Positions 1 to 5,865 of a stretch of 6,816 bases of DNA are shown here, piece by piece (the first letter of the stretch is position 1; each line of letters starts with the position of its first letter). The notes beneath the pieces were generated by a model. The model was given only the letters and a program-made list of their open reading frames with translations, was not told the origin of the DNA and did not search any database. Position numbers and translations under genes: made by a program. The stretch comes from Nocardioidaceae bacterium (GTDB taxonomy: Bacteria; Actinomycetota; Actinomycetes; Propionibacteriales; Nocardioidaceae): positions 1 to 6,816 of the forward strand of contig JACCVA010000255.1 of the NCBI GenBank assembly GCA_013698435.1. Direction: 5' to 3'.

Positions 1-95
1 TCTGAGTCCACAACGAGCTCACCCGAACCGACGCAGACCGTCCTGACCCACGTCGGTCGACCGGCCGTGACGTCGTGGCGCTGACCGGCTAGCAC

Positions 96-124
96 CGCGT
101 ACGGCAACCCTTGCCCGCTACGCG
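96..124 (-). terminator. 12-bp hairpin downstream of the Otr(A)-like gene
   Basis: A stem of six pairs (96-101 with 119-124) continues into one C-G pair (102/117) and five more pairs (103-107 with 111-115) around a CCC/GGG triloop, with two single-base bulges at 116 and 118. It begins 54 nt after the TAG stop of the GTPase gene. There is no T-run on either side, so it would be a U-less terminator or an mRNA 3'-end stabiliser. The rest of positions 1-178 shows no gene, tRNA or repeat I can support. Confidence 0.4.
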
Positions 125-178
125 CCGTCCATGACACACGCTGGCGGCTTTGCCGAAGCTCGCAACACGCCCGCGGTA

Positions 179-2098
179 CTAGCGGACGGGAGGCGGGCCG
201 TGCACGGGCTCGTAGCCGACCGGCCAGGAGAAGAAGGAGCCTTCGCCGTGAGTGAGACCGGGCACCCGCTGCTCGAAGGCGTGGACCTGGCTGGTGGGCA
301 GGACGCCGGTGATGCGGCAACGGGTCAGGTGCAGCTGTGGAGGCTGTGGGGTGGCGCCGACAGCATGCAGCTTCTGGAGCACCGGGGTGATCGAGTCGGC
401 CGGAAGCTCCACCTCGAACTCGCTGACCGGTGCGCACACCGTCGTACCCGCGCTGCGCAGGGCCTCGTGCAGCACGGTGGCAGTCAACCGGCGGAAGTCA
501 CCCGCGGTTGACAACGGGGCCCAGTAGCCGGAGTCCGTCAGCGTCACGATGCAGTCGGTGACCCGCCAGCCGTACAACCCGCTGCCGAGACTTGACTGCA
601 CCGTCTCCTCGATCGCCGTGTGGAACGACAGCAGCAGTCCACCCAGCTCGACCTCGCGCCCGTATGTGACGCCCGAGCCGATCGGTCCCGGCTCGATCCG
701 CAGCCCGACCGTCGCAAGGTCGCGGTTGCCGGGTGTGCCGATGACCTTCAGGGCGTGGCCCACTCGGGTAACGCGCTCGATGTGGACGGTGCGGGTGGGC
801 AGGAACTCCGCCGCGATGCCGAACTCGCCCGCCAGCCGGGCGGCGATCACCTCCTTCTGCACCTCGCCGTAAAGGCTGACCGTCAGCTCCTGGTCGACTC
901 CGTCGAGACGGGCATCGATGAGTGGGTCCTGCTCGGACAGCTGTTGGAGCGCCGCGAACAGCGCCCGCCGATCCCCAGGGTTGTCGGCCACCACGACGGA
1001 CTCGAGTCCCGGGGGTGGGAAGTGCCGACCGCCCAAGGCGTCGTCCCACGCCCCGAGCTGGTCGCCGATCTCTATGTCCGACAGGCCGACGATGGTGGCG
1101 ATGTCGCCGGCCTGTGCCGGCACCGTCTCCGTGATGGTGCCATGGGTGAACGTGCTGACGCTGGTGACTCGGCCTTCGCGCTCCACGACGGTGCCGGTGC
1201 GGTTGCGATGGTGATAGACGACCTGGTCGCGTGCCGTCAGGGTGCCGGCGTGAAGGCGTGCGTACGCCGCCGTCTGCCCCGTCGAGTCGCACTCGATCTT
1301 GAAGACGCTGGCGTGCAGGGGCGCAGCCGATGATGCGGTCCGGGCGGGCAGATAGCGACTCAGCGCATCGATCACGTCGGCGACGCCGATGCCGGACAGG
1401 GCCGAGCCGAAGTACACCGGGTGCACCGTGCCGTGGGCGGTGAGCCGCGCAAGGGCCCCGAGCGCCTCGGTCTCGGTGAGCGGTCGCTCGCCGTCGACGT
1501 ACCGGCTCAGCAGCTGGTCGTCGACGTCGGCCAGCCGCTCGACGAGCTCGTCGAGGAAGGCAGCGCCGCGACGTCGGCTGACGGTGCACTCGCGGCTGCC
1601 GAGATCGACCGGCTCGGTGAGCGCGATCGCGTCGCCGGCGAGGGCACCACGAACCGCGGCCATCGTGTCGGCGTACGTAGCGCCGACCCTGTCGATCTTG
1701 TTGGCGAAGATGACGAACGGGATCCGCAGCCGTTCGAGGATGCGGATGAGCACGCGCGTCTGCGGCTGCACCCCCTCGACGGCCGAGACCACCAGCACGG
1801 CGCCGTCAAGCACGGCGAGCGCTCGCTCGACCTCGGCCACGAAGTCGGAGTGGCCGGGTGTGTCGATCAGGTTGACCTTGACGTCGACGGCATCGATGGA
1901 GCGGACCGTGAACGTGACCACGGCCGAGCGGATGGTGATGCCGCGCCGACGCTCGATGACGTCGGAGTCGGTGGTGGTGTCGCCGTGGTCGACACGGCCG
2001 AGGTGGGTGGTGACCCCCGTCTCGTAGAGGAGACGTTCGGTCAGTGTGGTCTTACCGGCGTCGACGTGGGCGACGATCCCAAGGTTGAGAGTGGGCAT
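179..2098 (-). CDS. Otr(A)/Tet(M)-type ribosomal protection protein (EF-G-like GTPase)
   Basis: A 639-residue translational GTPase of the tetracycline-resistance ribosomal protection family, which binds the ribosomal A site and dislodges tetracycline; the length equals that of Tet(M). The G domain has G1 AHVDAGKTT (10-18), G2 RGITI (52-56), G3 DTPGH (79-83), G4 NKID (133-136) and G5 GSAL (231-234). A beta-barrel domain II (about 258-350) and EF-G-like domains III to V follow, including LYGEVQKEV (409-417), FHTAIEETV (492-500), GLYGWRVTDCIVTL (507-520) and PGLTHGEGSFFSWPVGY (613-629). The start is fixed by homology (MPTLNLGIVAHVDAGKT; Otr(A) and Tet(M) begin almost identically). Domain IV loop III reads GYWAPLST (524-531), where Tet(M) has YYSPVST. 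The sequence seems closest to Streptomyces Otr(A). It may give intrinsic resistance or serve another ribosome-rescue role. Its ribosome binding site lies in a hairpin. Confidence 0.93.
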   Translation of the reverse strand: MPTLNLGIVAHVDAGKTTLTERLLYETGVTTHLGRVDHGDTTTDSDVIERRRGITIRSAVVTFTVRSIDAVDVKVNLIDTPGHSDFVAEVERALAVLDGAVLVVSAVEGVQPQTRVLIRILERLRIPFVIFANKIDRVGATYADTMAAVRGALAGDAIALTEPVDLGSRECTVSRRRGAAFLDELVERLADVDDQLLSRYVDGERPLTETEALGALARLTAHGTVHPVYFGSALSGIGVADVIDALSRYLPARTASSAAPLHASVFKIECDSTGQTAAYARLHAGTLTARDQVVYHHRNRTGTVVEREGRVTSVSTFTHGTITETVPAQAGDIATIVGLSDIEIGDQLGAWDDALGGRHFPPPGLESVVVADNPGDRRALFAALQQLSEQDPLIDARLDGVDQELTVSLYGEVQKEVIAARLAGEFGIAAEFLPTRTVHIERVTRVGHALKVIGTPGNRDLATVGLRIEPGPIGSGVTYGREVELGGLLLSFHTAIEETVQSSLGSGLYGWRVTDCIVTLTDSGYWAPLSTAGDFRRLTATVLHEALRSAGTTVCAPVSEFEVELPADSITPVLQKLHAVGATPQPPQLHLTRCRITGVLPTSQVHAFEQRVPGLTHGEGSFFSWPVGYEPVHGPPPVR

Positions 2099-2162
2099 GG
2101 AGAAGGGCTGCCTTCGGAGTGATCGAGAAACAGGGCGCGATCCGTCCGATGAGCTGCCGCAT
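2052..2162 (-). CDS. Putative leader peptide (uORF) overlapping the start of the Otr(A)-like gene
   Basis: A 36-codon frame starts at the ATG at 2162 and ends at a TAA at 2054-2052, 44-46 nt inside the downstream GTPase gene and in a different frame. The peptide begins MRQLIGRIAPCFSITP and ends with a basic tail, WDRRPRRRR, that is only a by-product of the overlap. I recognise no homologue. Support comes from the ideally spaced AAGGAG and from codon-position composition in the 22 codons before the overlap: G+C is about 50% at position 2, 59% at position 1 and 73% at position 3, the order expected of coding DNA in a GC-rich genome. Two hairpins lie inside the frame, so its translation would remodel them. 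By analogy with the leader peptide of tet(M), it may sense ribosome inhibition. It could also be a chance frame. Confidence 0.45.
   Translation of the reverse strand: MRQLIGRIAPCFSITPKAALLHAHSQPWDRRPRRRR
2102..2148 (-). promoter_or_regulatory. Tandem leader hairpins, the second enclosing the GTPase-gene Shine-Dalgarno
   Basis: On the minus strand the first hairpin has an inner perfect stem GATCG/CGATC (2142-2138 with 2125-2121, 12-nt loop) and an outer stem CGGA/TCCG (2148-2145 with 2118-2115) across a 2x2 internal loop. The second is a perfect GAAGG-CAGC-CCTTC hairpin (2115-2102). GAAGG is the only plausible Shine-Dalgarno for the GTPase gene, 12 nt before its ATG at 2098, so the folded form would hide it. 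The two hairpins compete for base 2115. No U-run follows, which favours control of translation over termination. A further possible pairing joins GGAGA at the leader start (2166-2162) with TCTCC (2103-2099). Confidence 0.4.
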
Positions 2163-2170
2163 CTCCAGTG

Positions 2171-2176
2171 CTCCTT
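2171..2176 (-). promoter_or_regulatory. Strong Shine-Dalgarno of the leader reading frame
   Basis: AAGGAG on the minus strand, with exactly eight bases between it and the ATG at 2162. This is the best ribosome binding site in the window, better than that of the resistance-type GTPase gene it precedes, and it is the main reason for calling the leader translated. Confidence 0.6.
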
Positions 2177-2200
2177 CGTGGTCGTAGGGGTGGTTGGGTG

Positions 2201-2238
2201 AGGCTAGCGGCGTATGCCGACGCAGGCGAGTGGTTTTC
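2201..2238 (-). promoter_or_regulatory. Weak candidate promoter for the leader and GTPase gene
   Basis: On the minus strand, TAGCCT (2206-2201) fits the TAnnnT pattern of actinobacterial -10 elements. It lies 17 bp downstream of TCGCCT (2229-2224), a poor -35 match (3 of 6). The only A-tract in the spacer (GAAAA, 2238-2234) sits just upstream of that -35, and a small inverted repeat CGGC-ATAC-GCCG (2219-2208) fills the promoter spacer. An A/T-rich element next to a weak -35 recalls WhiB7/WblC-dependent resistance promoters, but the resemblance is slight. Initiation would fall about 30 nt before the leader start codon. Confidence 0.25.
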
Positions 2239-2239
2239 G

Positions 2240-2269
2240 CGGACGACGTCCGGGCACCGGGCTTGTGCC
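2240..2269 (-). terminator. Two abutting small hairpins after era, possible U-less terminator
   Basis: Eleven bases past the era stop codon, two perfect 5-bp hairpins lie side by side: GGCAC/GTGCC (2265-2269 with 2253-2257, loop of 7) and CGGAC/GTCCG (2248-2252 with 2240-2244, loop of 3). No U-tract follows on the minus strand. They could end or slow transcription of the era run, but 5-bp stems are common by chance in GC-rich DNA. Confidence 0.3.
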
Positions 2270-2280
2270 GCGCGTCGACA

Positions 2281-3210
2281 CTAGAAGCCCAGCCGACGCA
2301 GCTGCTTGGGGTCGCGCTGCCAGTCCTTGGCGACCTTCACGTGCAGGTCGAGGTAGACCGGCGTACCGAGCAGGGCCTCGATCTGCTTGCGGGCAGTCGT
2401 TCCCACGTGCTTGAGCCGCGCGCCACCTTTGCCGATGACGATGCCCTTCTGGGTGGGCCGCTCGACGTAGAGGTATGCCTGGATGTCGAGCAACGGCTTG
2501 TCCGCGGGCCGCCCCTCTCGCGGTCCCATCTCCTCCACCAGCACCGCAAGCGAGTGCGGCAGCTCCTCGCGGACACCTTCGAGGGCGGCCTCGCGGATGA
2601 GTTCGGCAACCAAGGTCGCCTCCGGCTCGTCGGTCAGGTCACCGTCGGGGTAGAGCGGCGGACCGTCCGGCAGCCGAGCGACCAGGAGGTCGGCGAGCAG
2701 CCCGACCTGGAAGCCGTTGACCGCCGACACCGGCACGATGTCCGCCCAGCTGATGCCCATGCGCTCACCCAGCACCGCCACCGAGGTGAGATAGCCGACG
2801 AGCTGGTCTGGTGTCACGAGGTCGGTCTTGGTGACGACCGCGAGCTTGGGTGTCCTGGCGACCTTGGCCAGCTCGGACAGCAGGAACCTGTCCCCCGGGC
2901 CGACCGGTTCGGTCGCGGCGAGGCACACGGCGACCACGTCGACCTCGGCCCAGGTGTTCTTGACGAGGTCGTTGAGGCGCTCACCGAGGAGCGTGCGGGG
3001 CCGGTGCAGGCCGGGTGTGTCCACCAGCACGAGCTGGGCGTCGGGTCGGTGGACGATGCCGCGGATCGCGTGCCGGGTTGTCTGCGGCCGAGGGGAGGTG
3101 ATCGCGATCTTCGTGCCCACCAGGGCGTTGGTCAGCGTCGACTTGCCCACGTTCGGCCGACCGACCAAGCTGGCGAAGCCGCTGCGGAACGGCACAGCTT
3201 CGGTGCTCAC
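2281..3210 (-). CDS. era: GTPase Era, 30S ribosome assembly factor
   Basis: A 309-residue Era GTPase, which binds the 3' end of 16S rRNA and acts in late 30S maturation. The G domain has G1 GRPNVGKST (17-25), the switch I segment SPRPQTTRH (39-47), G3 DTPG (64-67), G4 TKTD (127-130) and G5 VSA (161-163). Thr for Asn in G4 is usual in actinobacterial Era. The C-terminal KH RNA-binding domain carries KGIVIGKGGARLKHVGTTAR (255-274), with the GKGG loop. Length is normal. Translation starts at the GTG at 3210: it overlaps the transporter stop (GTGA), has an AGGA eight bases upstream and gives the typical short N-terminus before FRSGFASLVGRPNVG. A longer open frame reaching 3936 is only an antisense-free extension inside the transporter gene and is rejected. 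Era is the last gene of the packed run. Confidence 0.97.
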   Translation of the reverse strand: MSTEAVPFRSGFASLVGRPNVGKSTLTNALVGTKIAITSPRPQTTRHAIRGIVHRPDAQLVLVDTPGLHRPRTLLGERLNDLVKNTWAEVDVVAVCLAATEPVGPGDRFLLSELAKVARTPKLAVVTKTDLVTPDQLVGYLTSVAVLGERMGISWADIVPVSAVNGFQVGLLADLLVARLPDGPPLYPDGDLTDEPEATLVAELIREAALEGVREELPHSLAVLVEEMGPREGRPADKPLLDIQAYLYVERPTQKGIVIGKGGARLKHVGTTARKQIEALLGTPVYLDLHVKVAKDWQRDPKQLRRLGF

Positions 3211-4091
3211 ACAGCTGATCCTGCCGCAGCCGGAACCGGCCGGGCCACACGCACCATCAGCAGCAGCGCCCCGAGCACCAGCCCGGCGCCGCACCAGGCA
3301 AGTAGCGACAGCCGCTCGTGGAGAACCAGCACGCCCAGCAGCGCCGCCACCAACGGCTCCACCAGGCCCAGCGTCGCCGCGGTGGCCGGCGGCACGACCC
3401 GCAGCCCACGGTTGAAGCAGCTGTAGGCCAGCACGGTCGCAGCGATCACCAGATAGCCGACCATCGCCACACCGCGGCCGGTCGTCGCCCACCCCAACGG
3501 TGCGCTCAGCCCGGGCGCGAGAACCAGCGCCGCCACGGTGAAGATCGCCCAGATCGCGACGGTGGTGTCGGTCGAAGTCCGACCGATGGCCGACCCGGCG
3601 ACGATGAACCCGGCGTACGACGCCGACGCAGCGATGGCGAAGAGGACGCCGACTGTGGTGACGCGCCCGTCGAGGTCTCCGCTCAACAGCAGCGTGAGGC
3701 CGAGCAGGGCAAGACCCGTCGCCGCCGCCCACGACCGGGAGACGTTGCGGGTGACGAGGCCGGTGACGATGGGCGTGCAGCCGATGGCGACGAGTGTGCC
3801 GACGGCGACCCCCGTCCTCGAGACAGCGCTCAGGAACGTGTAGTTGAAGGCCGCTTGCGCGACGCCGGCGGCCCACACGGCCGGGATCGACAGGGCTGCT
3901 TGCAGGGCCCGGACGCCGAACGGCACCGCCAGGCACAGCAGGACCAGTGCGGTCAGCAGCAGCCGAAGAGCACCGATCGACTCCGCCGCAGCCTCCGGGC
4001 CGAGAGCCTGCGCGGTGCCGACCGTGCCGAAGAGGGCGGCCCCGGCCGCTACGAGTGTCACGCCGGCCACCGCAGTGCCGGCACGAGTCAC
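3207..4091 (-). CDS. EamA/DMT superfamily transporter (RhaT-like)
   Basis: A 294-residue polytopic membrane protein of the drug/metabolite transporter superfamily, made of two EamA repeats of about five helices each. Hydrophobic segments fall near residues 6-28, 42-58, 69-88, 95-113, 122-138, 147-168, 178-193, 208-226, 237-256 and 263-281, giving ten helices. Family features include FGTVGTAQAL (21-30) in the first helix and PPATAATLGLVEPLVAALLG (234-253), with the 'E-P' of the penultimate helix. Members export amino acids, metabolites or drugs; the substrate here cannot be predicted. The chosen start is the GTG at 4091, which overlaps the upstream stop as GTGA; there is no clear Shine-Dalgarno, so initiation probably depends on coupling. 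In-frame GTG codons at residues 8 and 11 are alternatives. The stop overlaps the era start in another GTGA. A transporter between the deaminase-like gene and era is unusual for this locus. Confidence 0.92.
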   Translation of the reverse strand: MTRAGTAVAGVTLVAAGAALFGTVGTAQALGPEAAAESIGALRLLLTALVLLCLAVPFGVRALQAALSIPAVWAAGVAQAAFNYTFLSAVSRTGVAVGTLVAIGCTPIVTGLVTRNVSRSWAAATGLALLGLTLLLSGDLDGRVTTVGVLFAIAASASYAGFIVAGSAIGRTSTDTTVAIWAIFTVAALVLAPGLSAPLGWATTGRGVAMVGYLVIAATVLAYSCFNRGLRVVPPATAATLGLVEPLVAALLGVLVLHERLSLLAWCGAGLVLGALLLMVRVARPVPAAAGSAV

Positions 4092-4438
4092 GTGGTCACC
4101 GAGGCGACGACGTGCCCGTCGGCGGAGGCCAAGTAGATGACGACCCCGTCGCCGGCAAAGCCCGTGACGGCGGCGACGTCGGCGTCACGGACGCCGCCCC
4201 GGCCGTCGCCGATCACCAGACACGCCTCGAGCCCCTGGGCCCCGCTGCTGACTGCCATCACCGTCGCCACCTGCAGGGCGCTCAACCGTAGCGACGGCAG
4301 GTCGACGTTGGTGGCGGTGTAGGTGCGGCCGTCGGTGTCGCGGACGGCAGCGCCTTCGACCGCCTGTGTGCGGGCGCGGCTTGCGCGTGCCAGCGTCAAC
4401 AGCTTCGCGTCCTCGGGATCGGTGAGCTCGATCGTCAT
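4088..4438 (-). CDS. Cytidine deaminase-like protein lacking zinc ligands
   Basis: A 116-residue protein with the core of the cytidine deaminase fold: EGAAVRDTDGRTYTATNVD (28-46) corresponds to the deaminase strand segment 'GAAV...DG..Y.G.NVE', and LSALQVATVMAVSSG (52-66) to the zinc helix. The catalytic residues are gone. Where active enzymes have Cys-Ala-Glu, this protein has Ser53-Ala54-Leu55, and no PCxxC loop follows; the only cysteine is Cys73. It is therefore predicted not to deaminate cytidine, although databases often label such proteins as deaminases. Similar small proteins lie between the CorC-type gene and era in other actinobacteria, as I recall for mycobacteria. The start at 4438 has a weak TAGG nine bases upstream; an in-frame ATG at 4486 would add 16 residues but sits in the hairpin without a Shine-Dalgarno. 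The stop overlaps the next gene by four bases (GTGA). Function unknown. Confidence 0.85.
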   Translation of the reverse strand: MTIELTDPEDAKLLTLARASRARTQAVEGAAVRDTDGRTYTATNVDLPSLRLSALQVATVMAVSSGAQGLEACLVIGDGRGGVRDADVAAVTGFAGDGVVIYLASADGHVVASVTT

Positions 4439-4466
4439 ACCGGCAAGCCTATGCGCCCACAACTCG

Positions 4467-4519
4467 TCGAGCTGTCCGAATCTCATCGAGCAACAGGCGA
4501 TGAGATTCAGACAACTCAA
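4467..4519 (-). repeat. 22-bp inverted repeat (RNA hairpin) at the CorC-type gene stop
   Basis: The arms are 4467-4488 and 4498-4519, with a 9-nt loop (4489-4497). The innermost 11 bp are perfect (GAATCTCATCG / CGATGAGATTC). Over 22 positions there are three non-Watson-Crick pairs (4468/4518, 4472/4514, 4477/4509). Each is C opposite A on the plus strand, which becomes a G-U wobble in the minus-strand transcript. In RNA the stem is therefore unbroken. The arm begins at the TGA stop of the CorC-type gene and ends 28 nt before the ATG of the next gene. No U-run follows, so a classical intrinsic terminator is not supported. A U-less terminator, an mRNA processing or stability element, or a dispersed palindromic repeat are all possible. 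Confidence 0.8.
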
Positions 4520-5865
4520 GGCTCGACCGGCGCCGAGTCGGCGGCTGGCTGGTGGGCCTCGTCCCTGTCCATCTCGACCCGGGAGACGACAACCGTGACG
4601 ACCTTGTTGCGGCGGCCGGCTAGCGCCTCGGCCTGCAGGTGCAGGCCTTCGCAGGTCACCTCGGCGCCGGGGATCGGCACCTTGCCGAGATGCTTGGCCA
4701 TCAGGCCCCCGACGGTCTCTATGTCCTCGTCGTCGATCTTGACGTCGAACAGCTCGCCGAGCTCGTCGACAGGCAGCCGCGAGCTGACCCTGATAGCGCC
4801 GTTCGTCAGGTGCTCGACCTCGACCGGGTCGGAGTCGTACTCGTCGGTGATCTCCCCGACGATCTCCTCGAGCAGGTCCTCGATGGTGACAAGGCCGGCC
4901 GTGCCGCCGTACTCGTCGACAACGATCGCGACGTGCATCCGCTTGGCCTGCATATCGCGCATCAGCTCGTCGGCGGGCAAGGTGTCGGGCACATAGAACG
5001 ACGGCCGCATCACGGTCTCGATCCGCTCGGTCGTCTCGGCTTCGTGGCGGTCGTAGACGCGTTTGGTGACGTCCTTGAGGTAGGCGATGCCGATGATGTC
5101 GTCGAGGTTCTCGCCTATGACGGGGATGCGGGAGAAGCCGCTGCGCAGCGCCAACGACATCATCTGTCGCAAGGTCTTGTATCGCTCGATGAACACCATG
5201 TCGGTGCGGGGAACCATCACCTCGCGCACCAGCGTGTCGGAGAGCTCGAAGACCGAGTGGATCATCCGGCTCTCGTCGGTCTCGATCACCCGGGACTGCT
5301 CGGCCAGGTCGACCAGCTCCCGGAGCTCGGCCTCCGTCGCGAACGGTCCCTCGCGAAAGCCGGGCCCAGGGGTGAGCGCGTTGCCGATGGTGATGAGCAG
5401 CTGCGGCAGCGGACCGAGTACGGCCGTCAACGCCCACAACGGACCGGCCGTCAGCAGACCGACGCGTTCGGAGTGCTGGCGCCCGAGAGTGCGCGGGCCG
5501 ACGCCCACCGCGATGTACGACACGACGACCATCGCGCCGGCCGCCACCAGCACCTGCAGCCAGGTCGGGTCGAGCAGACCACCCCTGGTGCCACCGGTCG
5601 TGGTGGCGCCGGCGACGACGAGCGTCACCAGCACGACGGCGGTCGTCTCGCACACCGTACGCAGCAGCAGCGCGGTGTTGAGGAAGCGCGGCGGATCGCT
5701 GACGACAGCGAGCACCTTCGCGGCGCCGCGCCGACGCTGGCGTGTGAGCTCCTCGGCGCGCACCCGCGAGATCGACGACAGCGCCGACTCGACGCTCGCC
5801 AGGATGCCTGCCAACACGATCAGGACTCCCGCGAGCACGAGCAGTGTCGCGCCGGCCACCGTCAT
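4516..5865 (-). CDS. CNNM/CorC (hemolysin C) family membrane protein with CBS domains
   Basis: A 449-residue integral membrane protein of the DUF21-CBS-CorC/HlyC family, whose members are linked to magnesium or cobalt efflux; the old 'hemolysin' label is historical. Residues 1-190 form the DUF21/CNNM membrane domain, with hydrophobic segments near 3-25, 65-86, 102-122 and 140-163. A pair of CBS domains (nucleotide-sensing) follows at about 210-340, marked by REVMVPRTDMVFI (214-226), FSRIPVIGENLDDIIG (244-259) and VDEYGGTAGLVTIEDLLEEI (316-335). The C-terminal CorC_HlyC domain is at about 348-430. The start at 5865 is chosen because it opens directly into the first membrane segment, overlaps the ybeY stop (ATGA) and has a GAGG seven bases upstream. 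A longer frame to 6063 would lie wholly inside ybeY and is rejected. Transport substrate cannot be read from sequence. Confidence 0.93.
   Translation of the reverse strand: MTVAGATLLVLAGVLIVLAGILASVESALSSISRVRAEELTRQRRRGAAKVLAVVSDPPRFLNTALLLRTVCETTAVVLVTLVVAGATTTGGTRGGLLDPTWLQVLVAAGAMVVVSYIAVGVGPRTLGRQHSERVGLLTAGPLWALTAVLGPLPQLLITIGNALTPGPGFREGPFATEAELRELVDLAEQSRVIETDESRMIHSVFELSDTLVREVMVPRTDMVFIERYKTLRQMMSLALRSGFSRIPVIGENLDDIIGIAYLKDVTKRVYDRHEAETTERIETVMRPSFYVPDTLPADELMRDMQAKRMHVAIVVDEYGGTAGLVTIEDLLEEIVGEITDEYDSDPVEVEHLTNGAIRVSSRLPVDELGELFDVKIDDEDIETVGGLMAKHLGKVPIPGAEVTCEGLHLQAEALAGRRNKVVTVVVSRVEMDRDEAHQPAADSAPVEP

Noticed and set aside
54..63. Perfect 10-bp palindrome CGGTCGACCG
   Set aside because: Short GC-rich palindromes are frequent by chance here; there is no partner copy nearby and no promoter context.
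1..178. Possible tRNA, att site, CRISPR or insertion-sequence end in the left-edge spacer
   Set aside because: I saw no T-arm motif, cloverleaf, direct repeats or terminal inverted repeats; only the hairpin at 96-124 stood out.
1421..2122. Plus-strand open frame (233 codons) opposite the G domain of the Otr(A)-like gene
   Set aside because: It is antisense to conserved GTPase motifs, has no recognisable domain and no convincing ribosome binding site.
2820..2832. Era G4 motif TKTD instead of NKxD
   Set aside because: Thr at this position is usual in actinobacterial Era proteins, so it is not a defect.
2194..3426. Plus-strand open frame (410 codons) opposite era
   Set aside because: It is an antisense shadow of era and the transporter end, with low-complexity composition.
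2281..3936. N-terminally extended Era of 551 residues
   Set aside because: The extension overlaps the transporter gene out of frame; the GTG at 3210 has a good AGGA and a normal Era N-terminus.
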